From NCBI GenBank assembly GCA_027068365.1, contig JAMOTQ010000064.1, positions 1-41,685 of the forward strand: a stretch of 41,685 nucleotides of DNA, written 5' to 3'. Shown piece by piece: positions 33,983 through 41,685 of this stretch. A model generated the notes under the pieces. The model was not told the DNA's origin and made no database searches. It worked only from the letters and a program-made list of their open reading frames with translations. Source of the DNA: Methanocaldococcus sp. GTDB taxonomy: Archaea > AGJL01 > Methanococci > Methanococcales > Methanocaldococcaceae. Made by a program: the position numbers and the translations under genes. Numbering within the stretch: the stretch's first letter is position 1; every line of letters starts with the position of its first letter.

Positions 33983-34513
33983 ATGGATAGATTACCATAC
34001 GAAATTGTATCAACAATATTTAGGAAGGCAATTTTACATTATGTGTTAATACGTGGCACAACCTATCCTCAATCACTGGCAGAAAATTTAAATATATCGA
34101 AAGGTCTTGCAAGCTCTTTTTTAAGGTTATGCTCAGCTTTAAACATAATGAAAAGGAAAAGGATAGGTCATAAGGTTATATATTCATTTACCTCGAAGGG
34201 ATTGGCAGTATTAAAAAGATTAGCCCCAGAAATATTTGATTTGAGTTTTTCGAGTGTTTTCGAACAATTACCTAAAAAGAAAATTGCCACCAAGTATTAC
34301 CCAGTAGATAGAATAGGGTTTGAAATCAAGTGGAAAGAGGATAAACTTGGTGGAATAATTTTTTCATTCTTTGATTGCAACGGGGAGCATTTAGGAGACG
34401 TTTTTAGAAATAATAAAGGTTATTGGTGGTGTGTTATATGTCAGAGTGATTCATGCAAACATATCGATTACTTGAAAAAGCTCTATAAAACATTAAAAAA
34501 TCAAGATGAATAA
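33983..34513 (+). CDS. Helix-turn-helix protein with C-terminal Cys/His motif, inside the origin region
   Basis: 176 residues. A winged helix-turn-helix fills the first ~85 residues (TTYPQSLAENLNISKGLASSFLRLCSAL, then GHKVIYSFTSKGLAVLK). The C-terminal half has beta-like sequence and C-x2-C-x4-C-x-H (WCVICQSDSCKH), which could bind zinc. GGAGGGATAATAA precedes the ATG. The stop codon lies one base before the left arm of the 32-bp inverted repeat. Position between two repeat clusters and next to the Orc1-like gene suggests a DNA-binding role at the origin. I do not recognise a named family. Confidence 0.7.
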   Translation: MDRLPYEIVSTIFRKAILHYVLIRGTTYPQSLAENLNISKGLASSFLRLCSALNIMKRKRIGHKVIYSFTSKGLAVLKRLAPEIFDLSFSSVFEQLPKKKIATKYYPVDRIGFEIKWKEDKLGGIIFSFFDCNGEHLGDVFRNNKGYWWCVICQSDSCKHIDYLKKLYKTLKNQDE

Positions 34514-34514
34514 A

Positions 34515-34890
34515 TTTCGAGTTTTCGAGTTGCATGTATGTATATGGTTGGGAAAGTAAGGTAAATTTTTCAAGGACGGAATTATCACAAAATTAAAATA
34601 GGGAATAGTATATCCTATTTTGTGATATAAACGATTAACATCAGATATAAAAGCCAAATAACTGTTTTTGTGTTTTTGTTTATTAAAATAACCGTATTTT
34701 AATGTTATTTTTGTTATATATCATATATTATTTTGTATTATAATTTATATTATTATTTTTGTTTTGTTTTTACTTATATTGTGTAAAAAAATATAACAAT
34801 ATAATGCTTGTGCTTGTGATAATCACAACCATTAAGTGCTTGTGATGGGAATTTTTCGCATATACATACATGCAACTCGAAAACTCGAAA
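34515..34890. other. 32-bp perfect inverted repeat around a 312-bp AT-rich core
   Basis: The arms are 34515-34546 and 34859-34890, each with the TCGAAAACTCGA box at the outer side and the alternating purine-pyrimidine CATATACATACATGCA at the inner side. The core holds TTGTGAT or its complement five times (34584, 34620, 34814, 34822, 34840), including the palindrome TTGTGAT-A-ATCACAA. It also has an 8-bp hairpin AAAATAGG/CCTATTTT at 34595-34621 and long T- and AT-runs that would melt easily. No gene is present from 34514 to 35040. The rest, 34891-35040, shows only a repeated ACTGTCTAAT, also found at 35086. Confidence 0.75.
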
Positions 34891-35040
34891 ACCTTATAAG
34901 AAATTCATATATAAACTATGTTCCTTATATTGTTAATTTTATGTAAAAAAAGAAAACAAGCTCATGTCATAACCATACACAACCAATAAATAATAATACT
35001 ACTCTACTGTCTAATGTGAAGCGTAGTTTTAAAATTTTTG

Positions 35041-36102
35041 TTATATACTTTTCGAAAATTCGAAGATTTGTATATCCCAAGGTATACTGTCTAATATAAA
35101 AATAGATAACCAGTGGAGATAGTTGTGCTTAGATTTTTTGAGAAGTGATAACAATATATTTCTATTTAACCTTATTCTAAACCTAATTTTATTTTTGTAT
35201 TTTACTTTTGTCAGTATCCCTAACTTAACCAAATCGTCCAAGTATCTATATAGTGTGGGTAATTTGTAATTGACCTTGTAGGCAATATCTTCGATTTTGA
35301 ATTTTCTAAGCTCTGTTATAACCTCAACTAATTTTCGATATTTCGCATCAACTATATAAGGCAATATTTTGAGCCATGGAATTTTTAGTTCTCTAAGATT
35401 TTTAATCTCTCTTTTTGAGTGTCTCAATATCAAATATATTATGTCTAAGTTTCCATTTGTTATATTTAGGAGGTATTCAGCCACTCTATCGCTTATGTAA
35501 TAACCATGAGCTTTTGCAAAGTATTTTATGGCTGCTTTTACATTTAAAATTGCTTCTGGGAAATTCCTTAAAATTTCTCCATGACAGTCAATAGGATACC
35601 TTATAACAACGCTTATGTTATTCTTCCTTAGCTCTTTAATAAAATTCAAAAAACTTTTTTTATAGTGCCACTTTCTTATATCATGGACATCAAAGACGAT
35701 TATTGGATTTAAAACTTTTAGTAAGGATATTATTTTTCCGACAACCTTTTCAAATTCCCATTTTCTTATGTTTTTAAATAAATCCCCAATTCCTCTATAC
35801 CATGTCTTTTTGGCTCTGTAATATTTGTCAAGTTCTATTTTTTTGCTCATGTATTCTAAGAGGTTTTTTAACCAAGTTGCCTTTTCATAATCTTTGAATA
35901 AATAATATTTGTCTTTAATTTGATAGGCAAGTTTTGCAATTGTCTTTTTTAGATTTGGTGTTGCTAAGACCCTTATTATTGGTATATTATTAACTACTTC
36001 AAAATTTCCATTTTCATCTAACTCTAACAAATTCCCCCTGTCAGTTGGAATTAAATACAGCCCGTTTAAAAATTCTTCTGGAACTGCCTTAATGATTTTC
36101 AT
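35041..36102 (-). CDS. Unknown protein resembling an Orc1-like ATPase without Walker A, plus winged helix
   Basis: 353 basic residues. A Walker-B-like strand IIVFDVHDIRKW (134-145) and a following SVVIRYPID strand resemble the AAA+ core. TNGNLDIIYLILRHS (215-229) resembles the AAA+ lid, and a winged helix follows at about 250-312 (KIEDIAYKVNYKLPTLYRYLDDL). No GxxxxGK[ST] is present, so ATP binding is unlikely. The order recalls the Orc1-like protein on the other side of the origin. The ATG overlaps cbiL by 14 bp, with AAAGGG upstream. TTCGAAAATTCGAA lies within its last codons. The relation to Orc1 is inference. Confidence 0.6.
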   Translation of the reverse strand: MKIIKAVPEEFLNGLYLIPTDRGNLLELDENGNFEVVNNIPIIRVLATPNLKKTIAKLAYQIKDKYYLFKDYEKATWLKNLLEYMSKKIELDKYYRAKKTWYRGIGDLFKNIRKWEFEKVVGKIISLLKVLNPIIVFDVHDIRKWHYKKSFLNFIKELRKNNISVVIRYPIDCHGEILRNFPEAILNVKAAIKYFAKAHGYYISDRVAEYLLNITNGNLDIIYLILRHSKREIKNLRELKIPWLKILPYIVDAKYRKLVEVITELRKFKIEDIAYKVNYKLPTLYRYLDDLVKLGILTKVKYKNKIRFRIRLNRNILLSLLKKSKHNYLHWLSIFILDSIPWDIQIFEFSKSI

Positions 36103-36781
36103 TTTTAACCCTTTTTATTATTGCTAAGGAAAGATAGTCATTAAATTCATCAAAATTTATCTCATCTAATTTGCCAATAGATATTTTTTCATCGTCAAAT
36201 GTAGCTCTTTTCACCAACCCAATTATATATTTGTCTTTATCTTTTATCTTCTTTAACTTCTCCTTTAAATTTTTTGTCTTCATAATAATTATAGTGTCAA
36301 ATTCATTAATGTATTTTTCTAAGTCCTTTCCTTGTGGTAATATGCAAAGTTTCTCATCTCCTTCAACTAATGGCATATTTAAAGCAGCAGCAGAGGCAAA
36401 TATTGATGAGATACCATTAATTACCTCTACATCAATGCCTTTATTTTTTAAAAGTTTCCATACATAGGAGAATGTGCTGTATAGTGTTGGGTCTCCGATT
36501 GTTATTATAGCAACTTCTCCTTTTTCTTTTAAAACTTTTTCCAAAGCATTTTCCCAATATTTTTTTAATTTTTCTTTATCTTTAATCATTGGAAATAAAA
36601 GCTCTTCAACATCTTTTCCATCAACATAATCCTTTATAATCTCATAGGCAATTGATTTTTTTCCTTCTTTTGATATTGGAACAAATATTTTATCCACTTT
36701 TTTTAAAACTTCAAGAGCTTTTAACGTTAATAATTTTTTGTCTCCAACTCCAACACCAATACCATAAACTTTTTTTACCAT
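36089..36781 (-). CDS. cbiL: Cobalt-precorrin-2 C20-methyltransferase
   Basis: 230 residues of the SAM-dependent tetrapyrrole methyltransferase family: YGIGVGVGDKKLLTLKAL at the N-terminus, the GEVAIITIGDPTLYSTFSYV motif at about 90-108, and VEVINGISSIFASAAALNMPL. The STFSYVW segment after GDPTLY is typical of the C20-methylating branch (CbiL/CobI) in anaerobic cobalamin synthesis. GGTGAGTTAAA precedes the ATG. It lies 21 bp downstream of cofE and overlaps the 353-residue gene by 14 bp, so all three may be co-transcribed. Confidence 0.93.
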   Translation of the reverse strand: MVKKVYGIGVGVGDKKLLTLKALEVLKKVDKIFVPISKEGKKSIAYEIIKDYVDGKDVEELLFPMIKDKEKLKKYWENALEKVLKEKGEVAIITIGDPTLYSTFSYVWKLLKNKGIDVEVINGISSIFASAAALNMPLVEGDEKLCILPQGKDLEKYINEFDTIIIMKTKNLKEKLKKIKDKDKYIIGLVKRATFDDEKISIGKLDEINFDEFNDYLSLAIIKRVKNENH

Positions 36782-36802
36782 TTTAACTCACCAAATTGAT
36801 TT

Positions 36803-37552
36803 TTAATTTCTAAAGACATCCTCTTCCTTAGGTCTAATTAAATCTCTTCCCTTCCCATTGCCAAAAGGCACATTAGCTCCTCTAATTATCACTACTGGGA
36901 TACCCTCATCTGCCTCCCCCATAACAACATTTGCCATACTTGCTAACTCATCAGCAATAGCTACCTCTGTTGTTTTTAATTCCCTGCCAAATAAATCTCT
37001 TTCTCCCTTTCTATCCCACAATGCTAATATTCCACTAACGCCAATGGCAATTCCAACAGCTCCCTTCCTGAAAGGTCTTCCAACACTATCAGATATTATA
37101 ACTCCAACTTTTTTTCCAGTTAATTTTTCAATCTCTCTTCTAATTTTTTCAGCACTCTCATCTGGATTTTTTGGGAGTGTTTTTATGCCATTATATACGT
37201 TACTTTCATCAACTCCACTGTTGGCACAAACAAAACCGTGCTTTGTTTCAGTTATAATAAAGTTTTTTCCAACTTTAACAACCTCTTTTGCTTCATCTAA
37301 TATAACTTGCACAACTTTTGGGTCCTTTCCAGTTTTTTTAGCTAATTCAATAGCTTCTTTTGAAGGGATTATTTTATCTCTATCTATTACGTTTCCTTCT
37401 AATTTTGAAATTAATGTTTCCGCTATAACAATAATGTCTCCATCTTCAATTGGATATTGGGCAATTAACTCAGCTAAATCTATATTTTCATTACCTTTAA
37501 AAATTGGGAGTTCTAATCCAATAACTTCCACTTTTCTTTTTTCTTTTATCAT
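36803..37552 (-). CDS. cofE: F420-0:L-glutamate ligase
   Basis: 249 residues, the family's size. CofE adds glutamates by GTP to coenzyme F420-0, the deazaflavin electron carrier of methanogens. Recognisable parts are the VIGLELPIFKGNENIDLAELI opening, GDIIVIAETLISKLEGN, VCANSGVDESN at about 109-119, VGVIISDSVGRPFRKGAVGIAIG, and the C-terminal PVVIIRGANVPFGNGKGRDLIRP. The second of two ATGs (37552) is spaced properly from GTGAT. It is divergent from the NikR-like gene with 70 bp between. The long open frame on the opposite strand is a shadow. Confidence 0.97.
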   Translation of the reverse strand: MIKEKRKVEVIGLELPIFKGNENIDLAELIAQYPIEDGDIIVIAETLISKLEGNVIDRDKIIPSKEAIELAKKTGKDPKVVQVILDEAKEVVKVGKNFIITETKHGFVCANSGVDESNVYNGIKTLPKNPDESAEKIRREIEKLTGKKVGVIISDSVGRPFRKGAVGIAIGVSGILALWDRKGERDLFGRELKTTEVAIADELASMANVVMGEADEGIPVVIIRGANVPFGNGKGRDLIRPKEEDVFRN

Positions 37553-37622
37553 CATATCACACTTTAAATTTAATTATAAGATTATTAATACTACCTAATA
37601 AAAACATTTTTTGGTGATTATA

Positions 37623-38030
37623 ATGGTTAATGTTGAAAGGATAAGTATTTCATTTCCAAAATTTCTCTTAAAGGAGATTGATAAGATTGTTAAAAAGAAG
37701 GGCTATTCGAGTAGAAGTGAGTTAATTAGGGATGCTGTAAGAAAATATGTTTTGGAAAATAATCCATTAAACAAAAATGAAAATGTTAGTGGAATTATAA
37801 TTGTTGTATATAATCCTACAAAGGAAGCAATGGAAAAAATGAGTAAGCTTTATTTTGAGTATAATGGTATTATAAAATCTATAAACCAAGCGTATGTAGT
37901 AACATCTTGTGGAAAGCATGCCAAAGTTGAGATATTTATTGTTGAAGGGCATTCAGAAGATATATCAAAGTTTTATGAAAGTATAGGAAAAATTAATGGA
38001 AAAATTTATGACAAGATTATTATTTTTTAA
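37623..38030 (+). CDS. NikR-like ribbon-helix-helix regulator with non-canonical metal site
   Basis: 135 residues: an N-terminal ribbon-helix-helix (VERISISFPKFLLKEIDKIV, then YSSRSELIRDAVRKYV) and a C-terminal ACT-like domain (GIIIVVYNPTKEAMEKM to FIVEGHSEDISKFYE), the NikR layout. The nickel ligands expected in NikR (HxH and a later His/Cys set) are not conserved. The region reads AYVVTSCGKHAKVEIF, offering only Cys96, His99 and His110. The start is ATG 37623 after GGTGATTATA. It probably represses genes in response to a metal or other ligand. It stands between cofE (divergent) and hcp (same strand, 177 bp downstream). Confidence 0.8.
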   Translation: MVNVERISISFPKFLLKEIDKIVKKKGYSSRSELIRDAVRKYVLENNPLNKNENVSGIIIVVYNPTKEAMEKMSKLYFEYNGIIKSINQAYVVTSCGKHAKVEIFIVEGHSEDISKFYESIGKINGKIYDKIIIF

Positions 38031-38117
38031 CATATTTTTCATAATATTTATATCTTAAATTTACATCTTTGGGATAATATTTACCTCCACTACCCTAATA
38101 AAAATGTCAAAAATGTA

Positions 38118-38127
38118 TTTATATAAT
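38118..38127 (+). promoter_or_regulatory. Candidate TATA box for hcp
   Basis: TTTATATAAT lies about 80 bp upstream of the hcp ATG, in the 177-bp gap after the NikR-like gene. It suggests hcp has its own promoter with a leader of about 55 bases. Confidence 0.45.
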
Positions 38128-38207
38128 AAGATAAAAAAGAAATATGTAAATCAATATGCTAAAATATTAAATGAGGCGTAATTTAACCAAAAATAAGAGG
38201 GGATAAT

Positions 38208-39854
38208 ATGAATTTTGAGCCAAGACCAACTAAAATGTTTTGTTTCCAATGCCAAGAAGCTGCAAAAAATGAGGGATGCACAATAAGAGGAGTTTGTGGA
38301 AAAGATGATTTAGTAGCAAACCTTCAAGATGTATTAATTTATACTATAAAAGGTTTATGCTACGTCTGTGATAAGGGCAATTACTTAGATGATGAGGTCA
38401 TGGATTACATTCCAAAGGCATTATTTGTAACAATAACTAATGTCAATTTTGATGATAAGGATGTAATAGATTGGATAAAGAAGGGAGTTGCTTTAAGAGA
38501 AAAAATTATTGAAAAAACCAATATAAATAAAGAAGAACTTCCTCACTGTGCTACTTGGACTTATGAAACTGATGAGGATATAATAGAGTTATCAAAAGCA
38601 AAAGAAGTCAGCGTCTTAGCAGAAGACAATGAAGATATAAGGTCTTTAAAGGAACTCATAACTTATGGAATTAAGGGAATTGGAGCTTATTTAAGCCATG
38701 CAATGCATCTTGGATACAACAATGAAGAAATCCATAAGTTTATGATTAGGGCATTTACTAAAATCGTTGATAGTAAAGATGCCGATGAGTTATTTAACTT
38801 AGCAATGGAGACAGGAAAGTATGCAGTAGAAACGATGGCGTTATTAGATAAGGCAAACACTGAAACCTATGGACATCCTGAGATAACAGAGGTTAATTTA
38901 GGAGTTAGAGACAGACCAGGAATATTAATTAGTGGTCATGACTTAAAAGATTTGGAGGAGTTATTAGAACAAACCAAAGGAACTGGAGTTGATGTCTATA
39001 CCCACTGTGAGATGTTACCAGCCCATTACTACCCATTCTTCAAGAAGTATGAGCACTTTGTAGGGAATTATGGAGGTTCATGGCCATTCCAAAGAGAGGA
39101 GTTTGAGAAATTTAACGGTCCAATAATCATGACAACAAACTGTTTAGTTCCACCAAAGGACTCATACAAGGATAGGGTTTATGTAACTAATGAAGTTGGC
39201 TATCCGGGATTAAAGAGAATTCCAGTAAAAGAGGATGGAACTAAGGACTTTTCAGAGGTTATAGAGCATGCTAAAAAGTGTAAGCCACCAACACCACTTG
39301 AAAATGGTAAGATTGTTGGAGGTTTTGCACATAACCAAGTTTTAGCATTAGCAGATAAGATTATTGAAGCAGTTAAAAGTGGAAAGATAAGGAAGTTTGT
39401 TGTAATGGCTGGATGTGATGGAAGGCATAAAACAAGAGAGTATTATACTGAATTTGCCAAGAAACTTCCAAAGGATACTGTTATATTAACATGTGGATGT
39501 GCAAAGTATAGGTTTATTAAACTGAATTTGGGAGAAATTGATGGAATTCCAAGGGTTTTAGATGCCGGACAGTGTAATGACAGCTATTCGTTAGTTAGAA
39601 TTGCATTGGCTTTAAAAGATGCATTTGGTTTAAAGGATGTTAATGAACTTCCAATCGCTTATAACATTTCATGGTATGAGCAAAAGGCAGTTACTGTATT
39701 ATTAGCTTTGCTTTACTTGGGAGTTAAGGATATAGTATTAGGTCCTACACTACCAGCGTTCTTATCACCAAATGTGGCAAAAGTTTTAGTGGAAAAGTTT
39801 GGAATTTCAACAATCTCAACGGTTGATGAAGATATTAAGAGATTAGTAGGATAA
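38208..39854 (+). CDS. hcp: Hybrid cluster protein (hydroxylamine reductase / NO-stress enzyme)
   Basis: 548 residues, full-length class. The N-terminal [4Fe-4S] motif is C12-x2-C15-x8-C24-x5-C30 ([20 protein letters not shown]). The residues that hold the hybrid Fe-S-O cluster lie in [28 protein letters not shown] and [10 protein letters not shown]. Hcp reduces hydroxylamine or NO and protects anaerobes from nitrosative stress. GAGGGGATAAT precedes the ATG. The upstream NikR-like gene may regulate it, but no operator was identified. Confidence 0.97.
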   Translation: MNFEPRPTKMFCFQCQEAAKNEGCTIRGVCGKDDLVANLQDVLIYTIKGLCYVCDKGNYLDDEVMDYIPKALFVTITNVNFDDKDVIDWIKKGVALREKIIEKTNINKEELPHCATWTYETDEDIIELSKAKEVSVLAEDNEDIRSLKELITYGIKGIGAYLSHAMHLGYNNEEIHKFMIRAFTKIVDSKDADELFNLAMETGKYAVETMALLDKANTETYGHPEITEVNLGVRDRPGILISGHDLKDLEELLEQTKGTGVDVYTHCEMLPAHYYPFFKKYEHFVGNYGGSWPFQREEFEKFNGPIIMTTNCLVPPKDSYKDRVYVTNEVGYPGLKRIPVKEDGTKDFSEVIEHAKKCKPPTPLENGKIVGGFAHNQVLALADKIIEAVKSGKIRKFVVMAGCDGRHKTREYYTEFAKKLPKDTVILTCGCAKYRFIKLNLGEIDGIPRVLDAGQCNDSYSLVRIALALKDAFGLKDVNELPIAYNISWYEQKAVTVLLALLYLGVKDIVLGPTLPAFLSPNVAKVLVEKFGISTISTVDEDIKRLVG

Positions 39855-39911
39855 CTTTTAAAATCTTTTTTATTTTTTATTTTGAATGATAACAATGATG
39901 AGGATGGAATT

Positions 39912-40268
39912 ATGGAGGAAATAAAAGAAAATTTAGTTAAAATACTACAAAATAAGATAAAAATTTTAATAATTGCAAAATTTAAATCAATTGAGGACTA
40001 TGATGGCAAGATTTTTAAGGATTTATTTGATGTTGAGATGAGAAATTTAGAGATTTTATATGAAAAATACCTTATCTATTTTAATGAAAAACCAAACGTA
40101 AAGGCAGAGATTGATATAAATGCCAATGTTATAGATGTCTTAAAAGAAACCATTGAGTTGGAGAGATTTTTAGCCAAAAAATTGGGGACTAACTTTGGAC
40201 TTAGACAGGCAGTTATTCACTCCCTATCTGATGATGAAAGATTTTTATATTTTTTGACTAAAATGTAA
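39912..40268 (+). CDS. Unknown helical protein after hcp
   Basis: 118 residues from ATG 39912 (GAGGATGGAATT upstream; the frame can start at a TTG at 39882). It is charged and mostly helical: KILIIAKFKSIEDYDGKIFK, an acidic middle, and a C-terminal GLRQAVIHSLSDDERFLYFL. No family is recognised. It starts 57 bp after hcp on the same strand, and 65 bp separate it from the TatD-like gene. Confidence 0.65.
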   Translation: MEEIKENLVKILQNKIKILIIAKFKSIEDYDGKIFKDLFDVEMRNLEILYEKYLIYFNEKPNVKAEIDINANVIDVLKETIELERFLAKKLGTNFGLRQAVIHSLSDDERFLYFLTKM

Positions 40269-40333
40269 TATTTTAATATTTTGTTTTTTATTAATTTTTA
40301 TTTTATTATAAATCAACAATTTTGGTGATTTTT

Positions 40334-41089
40334 GTGATAGATGCACACACTCACTTGGATGTTAGGAGTTTTGAAGATTTGGAAAAGATGGCATTAAGTG
40401 GAATTGAAAAAATAATAACCTGTGCTCATGACCCATACAAAATGAGTGTTCCAGAGGTTTATTTAGACCATTGGGATAGGTTGATTAACTTAGAGGTTAA
40501 GAGAGGAGAGATGGCTGGTGTTGAGGTTAAAGTGGCAGTTGGAGTTCATCCTATGGGATATCCAAAGAATTGGGAAATCTTAATAAAAAAGCTTCCTGAA
40601 TTTTTAGAGAATGAGAATGTTGTTGCCATTGGAGAGACAGGATTGCATTACATAACAGAGAGTGAGAAAAATCTTTTGAAAGAGCAGTTGTATTTAGCTA
40701 AATACTATGAGATGCCAATAATCATCCACACGCCAGAGAAAAATAAGAAAGAGGCATTAATTGAAATCTTAAAGATTTTGGATGAAGTTAAAATAAAAGA
40801 TAACCTGGTTATGATTGACCACATAAATAAAGAGACGGTTGATTTGATTGATAGGGATGTTTATATCGGCTTAACTGTTCAACCGTCGATGAAATTAACC
40901 CATGAAGAAGCGGCAGAGATAATAAAGAACTATAACAAAAAATTTATTTTAAGCAGTGATTTGGGGAGTTTGAAGTCAGATATTTATGCACTACCAAGAA
41001 CTAAGTTGTATATGAAGAAAATTGGTGTTGAGGAAGAGAAAATAATTGATTCAATTTATAAAAATGCAAGGGATTTTTATAATCTCTGA
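40334..41089 (+). CDS. TatD-like metal-dependent hydrolase
   Basis: 251 residues of the amidohydrolase (TIM-barrel) fold. Metal-site motifs are DAHTHLD at 3-9, VAVGVHPMGYP, VAIGETGLHY with the bridging Glu, IIIHTPEKN, MIDHIN and LSSDLGS with the final Asp. TatD proteins are metal-dependent nucleases, while methanogen relatives are uncharacterised. The start is GTG 40334, five bases after GGTGA; a longer frame begins at 40322. Confidence 0.88.
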   Translation: MIDAHTHLDVRSFEDLEKMALSGIEKIITCAHDPYKMSVPEVYLDHWDRLINLEVKRGEMAGVEVKVAVGVHPMGYPKNWEILIKKLPEFLENENVVAIGETGLHYITESEKNLLKEQLYLAKYYEMPIIIHTPEKNKKEALIEILKILDEVKIKDNLVMIDHINKETVDLIDRDVYIGLTVQPSMKLTHEEAAEIIKNYNKKFILSSDLGSLKSDIYALPRTKLYMKKIGVEEEKIIDSIYKNARDFYNL

Positions 41090-41105
41090 TTTAAAAATCG
41101 AAAAG

Positions 41106-41114
41106 TTTATATAT
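41106..41114 (+). promoter_or_regulatory. Candidate TATA box before the TusA-like gene
   Basis: TTTATATAT lies about 100 bp before the ATG at 41211, preceded by A-rich sequence that could be a BRE. The leader would be about 70 bases. Confidence 0.4.
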
Positions 41115-41210
41115 GATGAGTGTTAACGATTGTTCATAGATATAACACAATCACGAATTATTGATTTTTATAATTTTTAGATTGCATAATAAATAGTATG
41201 GGTGATAAGA

Positions 41211-41685
41211 ATGATAAGAAAGTTTAAGGTTAAAGGATTGAGAAGTCCTTCATTGTTAATAGATATGATTTTAAATGACACAAAAGAAGGAATTTTAATT
41301 GTTGAAACTGATGGGGAGGAGCAAATTAAGGATATTGAAAAGTTACTGAAAAAGTATAACTTAAAATATGAAGTTGATGGGGATTTAGTTAAAATCTATG
41401 TTGGGGAGATTAAGGCAGATAAATCTATTAATGTTGTTGGGGCTACCTGTCCAGGACCTATAATGATGGTTTCTGACATGTTAGATAAAATGAAAGTTGG
41501 AGAAGTATTAGAAATCATCTGTGGAAAAAATGCCTTAACTGATTTAACTGAGAGTTTAAAAGGAATGGGTAATGAAATAATAAAAGTTGAAGATAGGGGG
41601 GATGGAACTTACAGAATATTGGTTAAGAAGGGAGAGAAGAAAGAAGAAAAAACAGCAGTAACAAAGATTGATGAACTTTTTATAA
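41211..41685 (+). CDS. TusA/SirA-family sulfur-carrier-like protein, C-terminus cut by window edge
   Basis: ATG 41211, after GGTGATAAGA, opens 158 codons to the right edge. An N-terminal ~75-residue domain (KFKVKGLRSPSLLIDMIL) precedes a TusA-type domain with the catalytic-cysteine motif ATCPGPIMMVSDMLDKMKVGE (Cys at about 79) and EIICGKNALTDLTE. TusA proteins carry persulfide sulfur for thiolation or sulfur relay. The lysine-rich linker and the last residues VTKIDELF suggest the protein continues. Confidence 0.85.
   Translation, partial: MIRKFKVKGLRSPSLLIDMILNDTKEGILIVETDGEEQIKDIEKLLKKYNLKYEVDGDLVKIYVGEIKADKSINVVGATCPGPIMMVSDMLDKMKVGEVLEIICGKNALTDLTESLKGMGNEIIKVEDRGDGTYRILVKKGEKKEEKTAVTKIDELFI

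Noticed and set aside
36858-37598. A 246-codon open frame on the plus strand opposite cofE
   Set aside because: It is antisense to a well-conserved cofE along nearly its whole length, shows low-complexity Ser/Pro/Phe-rich sequence, and has no ribosome site.
41129-41155. Short inverted repeat GATTGT/ACAATC before the TusA-like gene
   Set aside because: Only six bases pair around a long loop; too weak to call an operator or riboswitch.
1-41685. tRNA, rRNA or other structured RNA genes
   Set aside because: In such an AT-rich hyperthermophile these stand out as GC-rich islands; none was seen.

Overview
The window looks like chromosomal DNA of a hyperthermophilic, hydrogen-using methanogen of the genus Methanocaldococcus. 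The DNA is very AT-rich and ribosome sites are of the GGTGA/GGAGG type. It carries the [Fe]-hydrogenase Hmd with two cofactor-biosynthesis genes, methanopterin and F420 genes (mptA, cofE), archaeal TFB and TFE, and inteins in TFB and KlbA at the sites known from M. jannaschii. Gene content and order follow, from memory, the M. jannaschii MJ0761-MJ0797 stretch. The TFB intein is longer than the M. jannaschii one I recall, and several genes differ, so I infer a related species rather than M. jannaschii itself. No rRNA, tRNA or CRISPR array was seen.

Layout. (1) 1-4.7 kb, minus strand: an AIR-synthase-like gene cut by the window edge, then a Yip1 membrane protein, a secreted COG1361-type protein and a MacB/LolCD-type ABC ATPase and permease in one compact operon. 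(2) 4.7-10.2 kb, accessory island: two Yip1 genes, three decayed SpoIIM/DUF95 copies, small membrane proteins, a VapBC-like toxin-antitoxin pair, an IS630-type element with a canonical -1 slippery heptamer, and a ~90-bp direct repeat on both sides of the 6.5-10.2 kb part. (3) 10.5-12.7 kb: argH converging on a membrane metal-dependent hydrolase. (4) 12.7-18.2 kb: hmd, hcgA and hcgG with an unknown gene and a HEPN/MNT pair embedded between the two cofactor genes. (5) 18.2-21.6 kb: a 2-hydroxyacyl-CoA-dehydratase/double-cubane-cluster-like protein with its ATPase activator, a wrecked gene between them, and two nearly identical palindromes in front of the promoter regions; then a cyclase-family gene. 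(6) 21.8-28.8 kb: gar1, intein-containing tfb, intein-containing klbA and two TadB/TadC-type membrane proteins forming a pilus/secretion platform. (7) 28.8-33.3 kb, minus strand: HD phosphohydrolase, TFE, ATP-grasp, mptA and a divergent Orc1/Cdc6-like ATPase, mostly overlapping. (8) 33.3-35.0 kb: probable replication origin. It holds paired GTGAATCAAA repeats, a small HTH protein gene, and a 32-bp perfect inverted repeat bracketing an AT-rich core with repeated TTGTGAT motifs. (9) 35.0-41.7 kb: a 353-aa protein resembling a degenerate Orc1-like ATPase, cbiL, cofE, a NikR-like regulator with an altered metal site, hcp, an unknown gene, a TatD-like hydrolase and a TusA-like gene cut by the right edge.

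Genes left of 33 kb run mostly leftward and those right of 37.6 kb rightward, as expected if replication starts near 33.3-35 kb. The parts most worth following up are the origin complex with its two Orc-like genes, the reductase pair with its palindromes, the toxin-antitoxin pair inside the hydrogenase-cofactor operon, and the slippery-site transposase.
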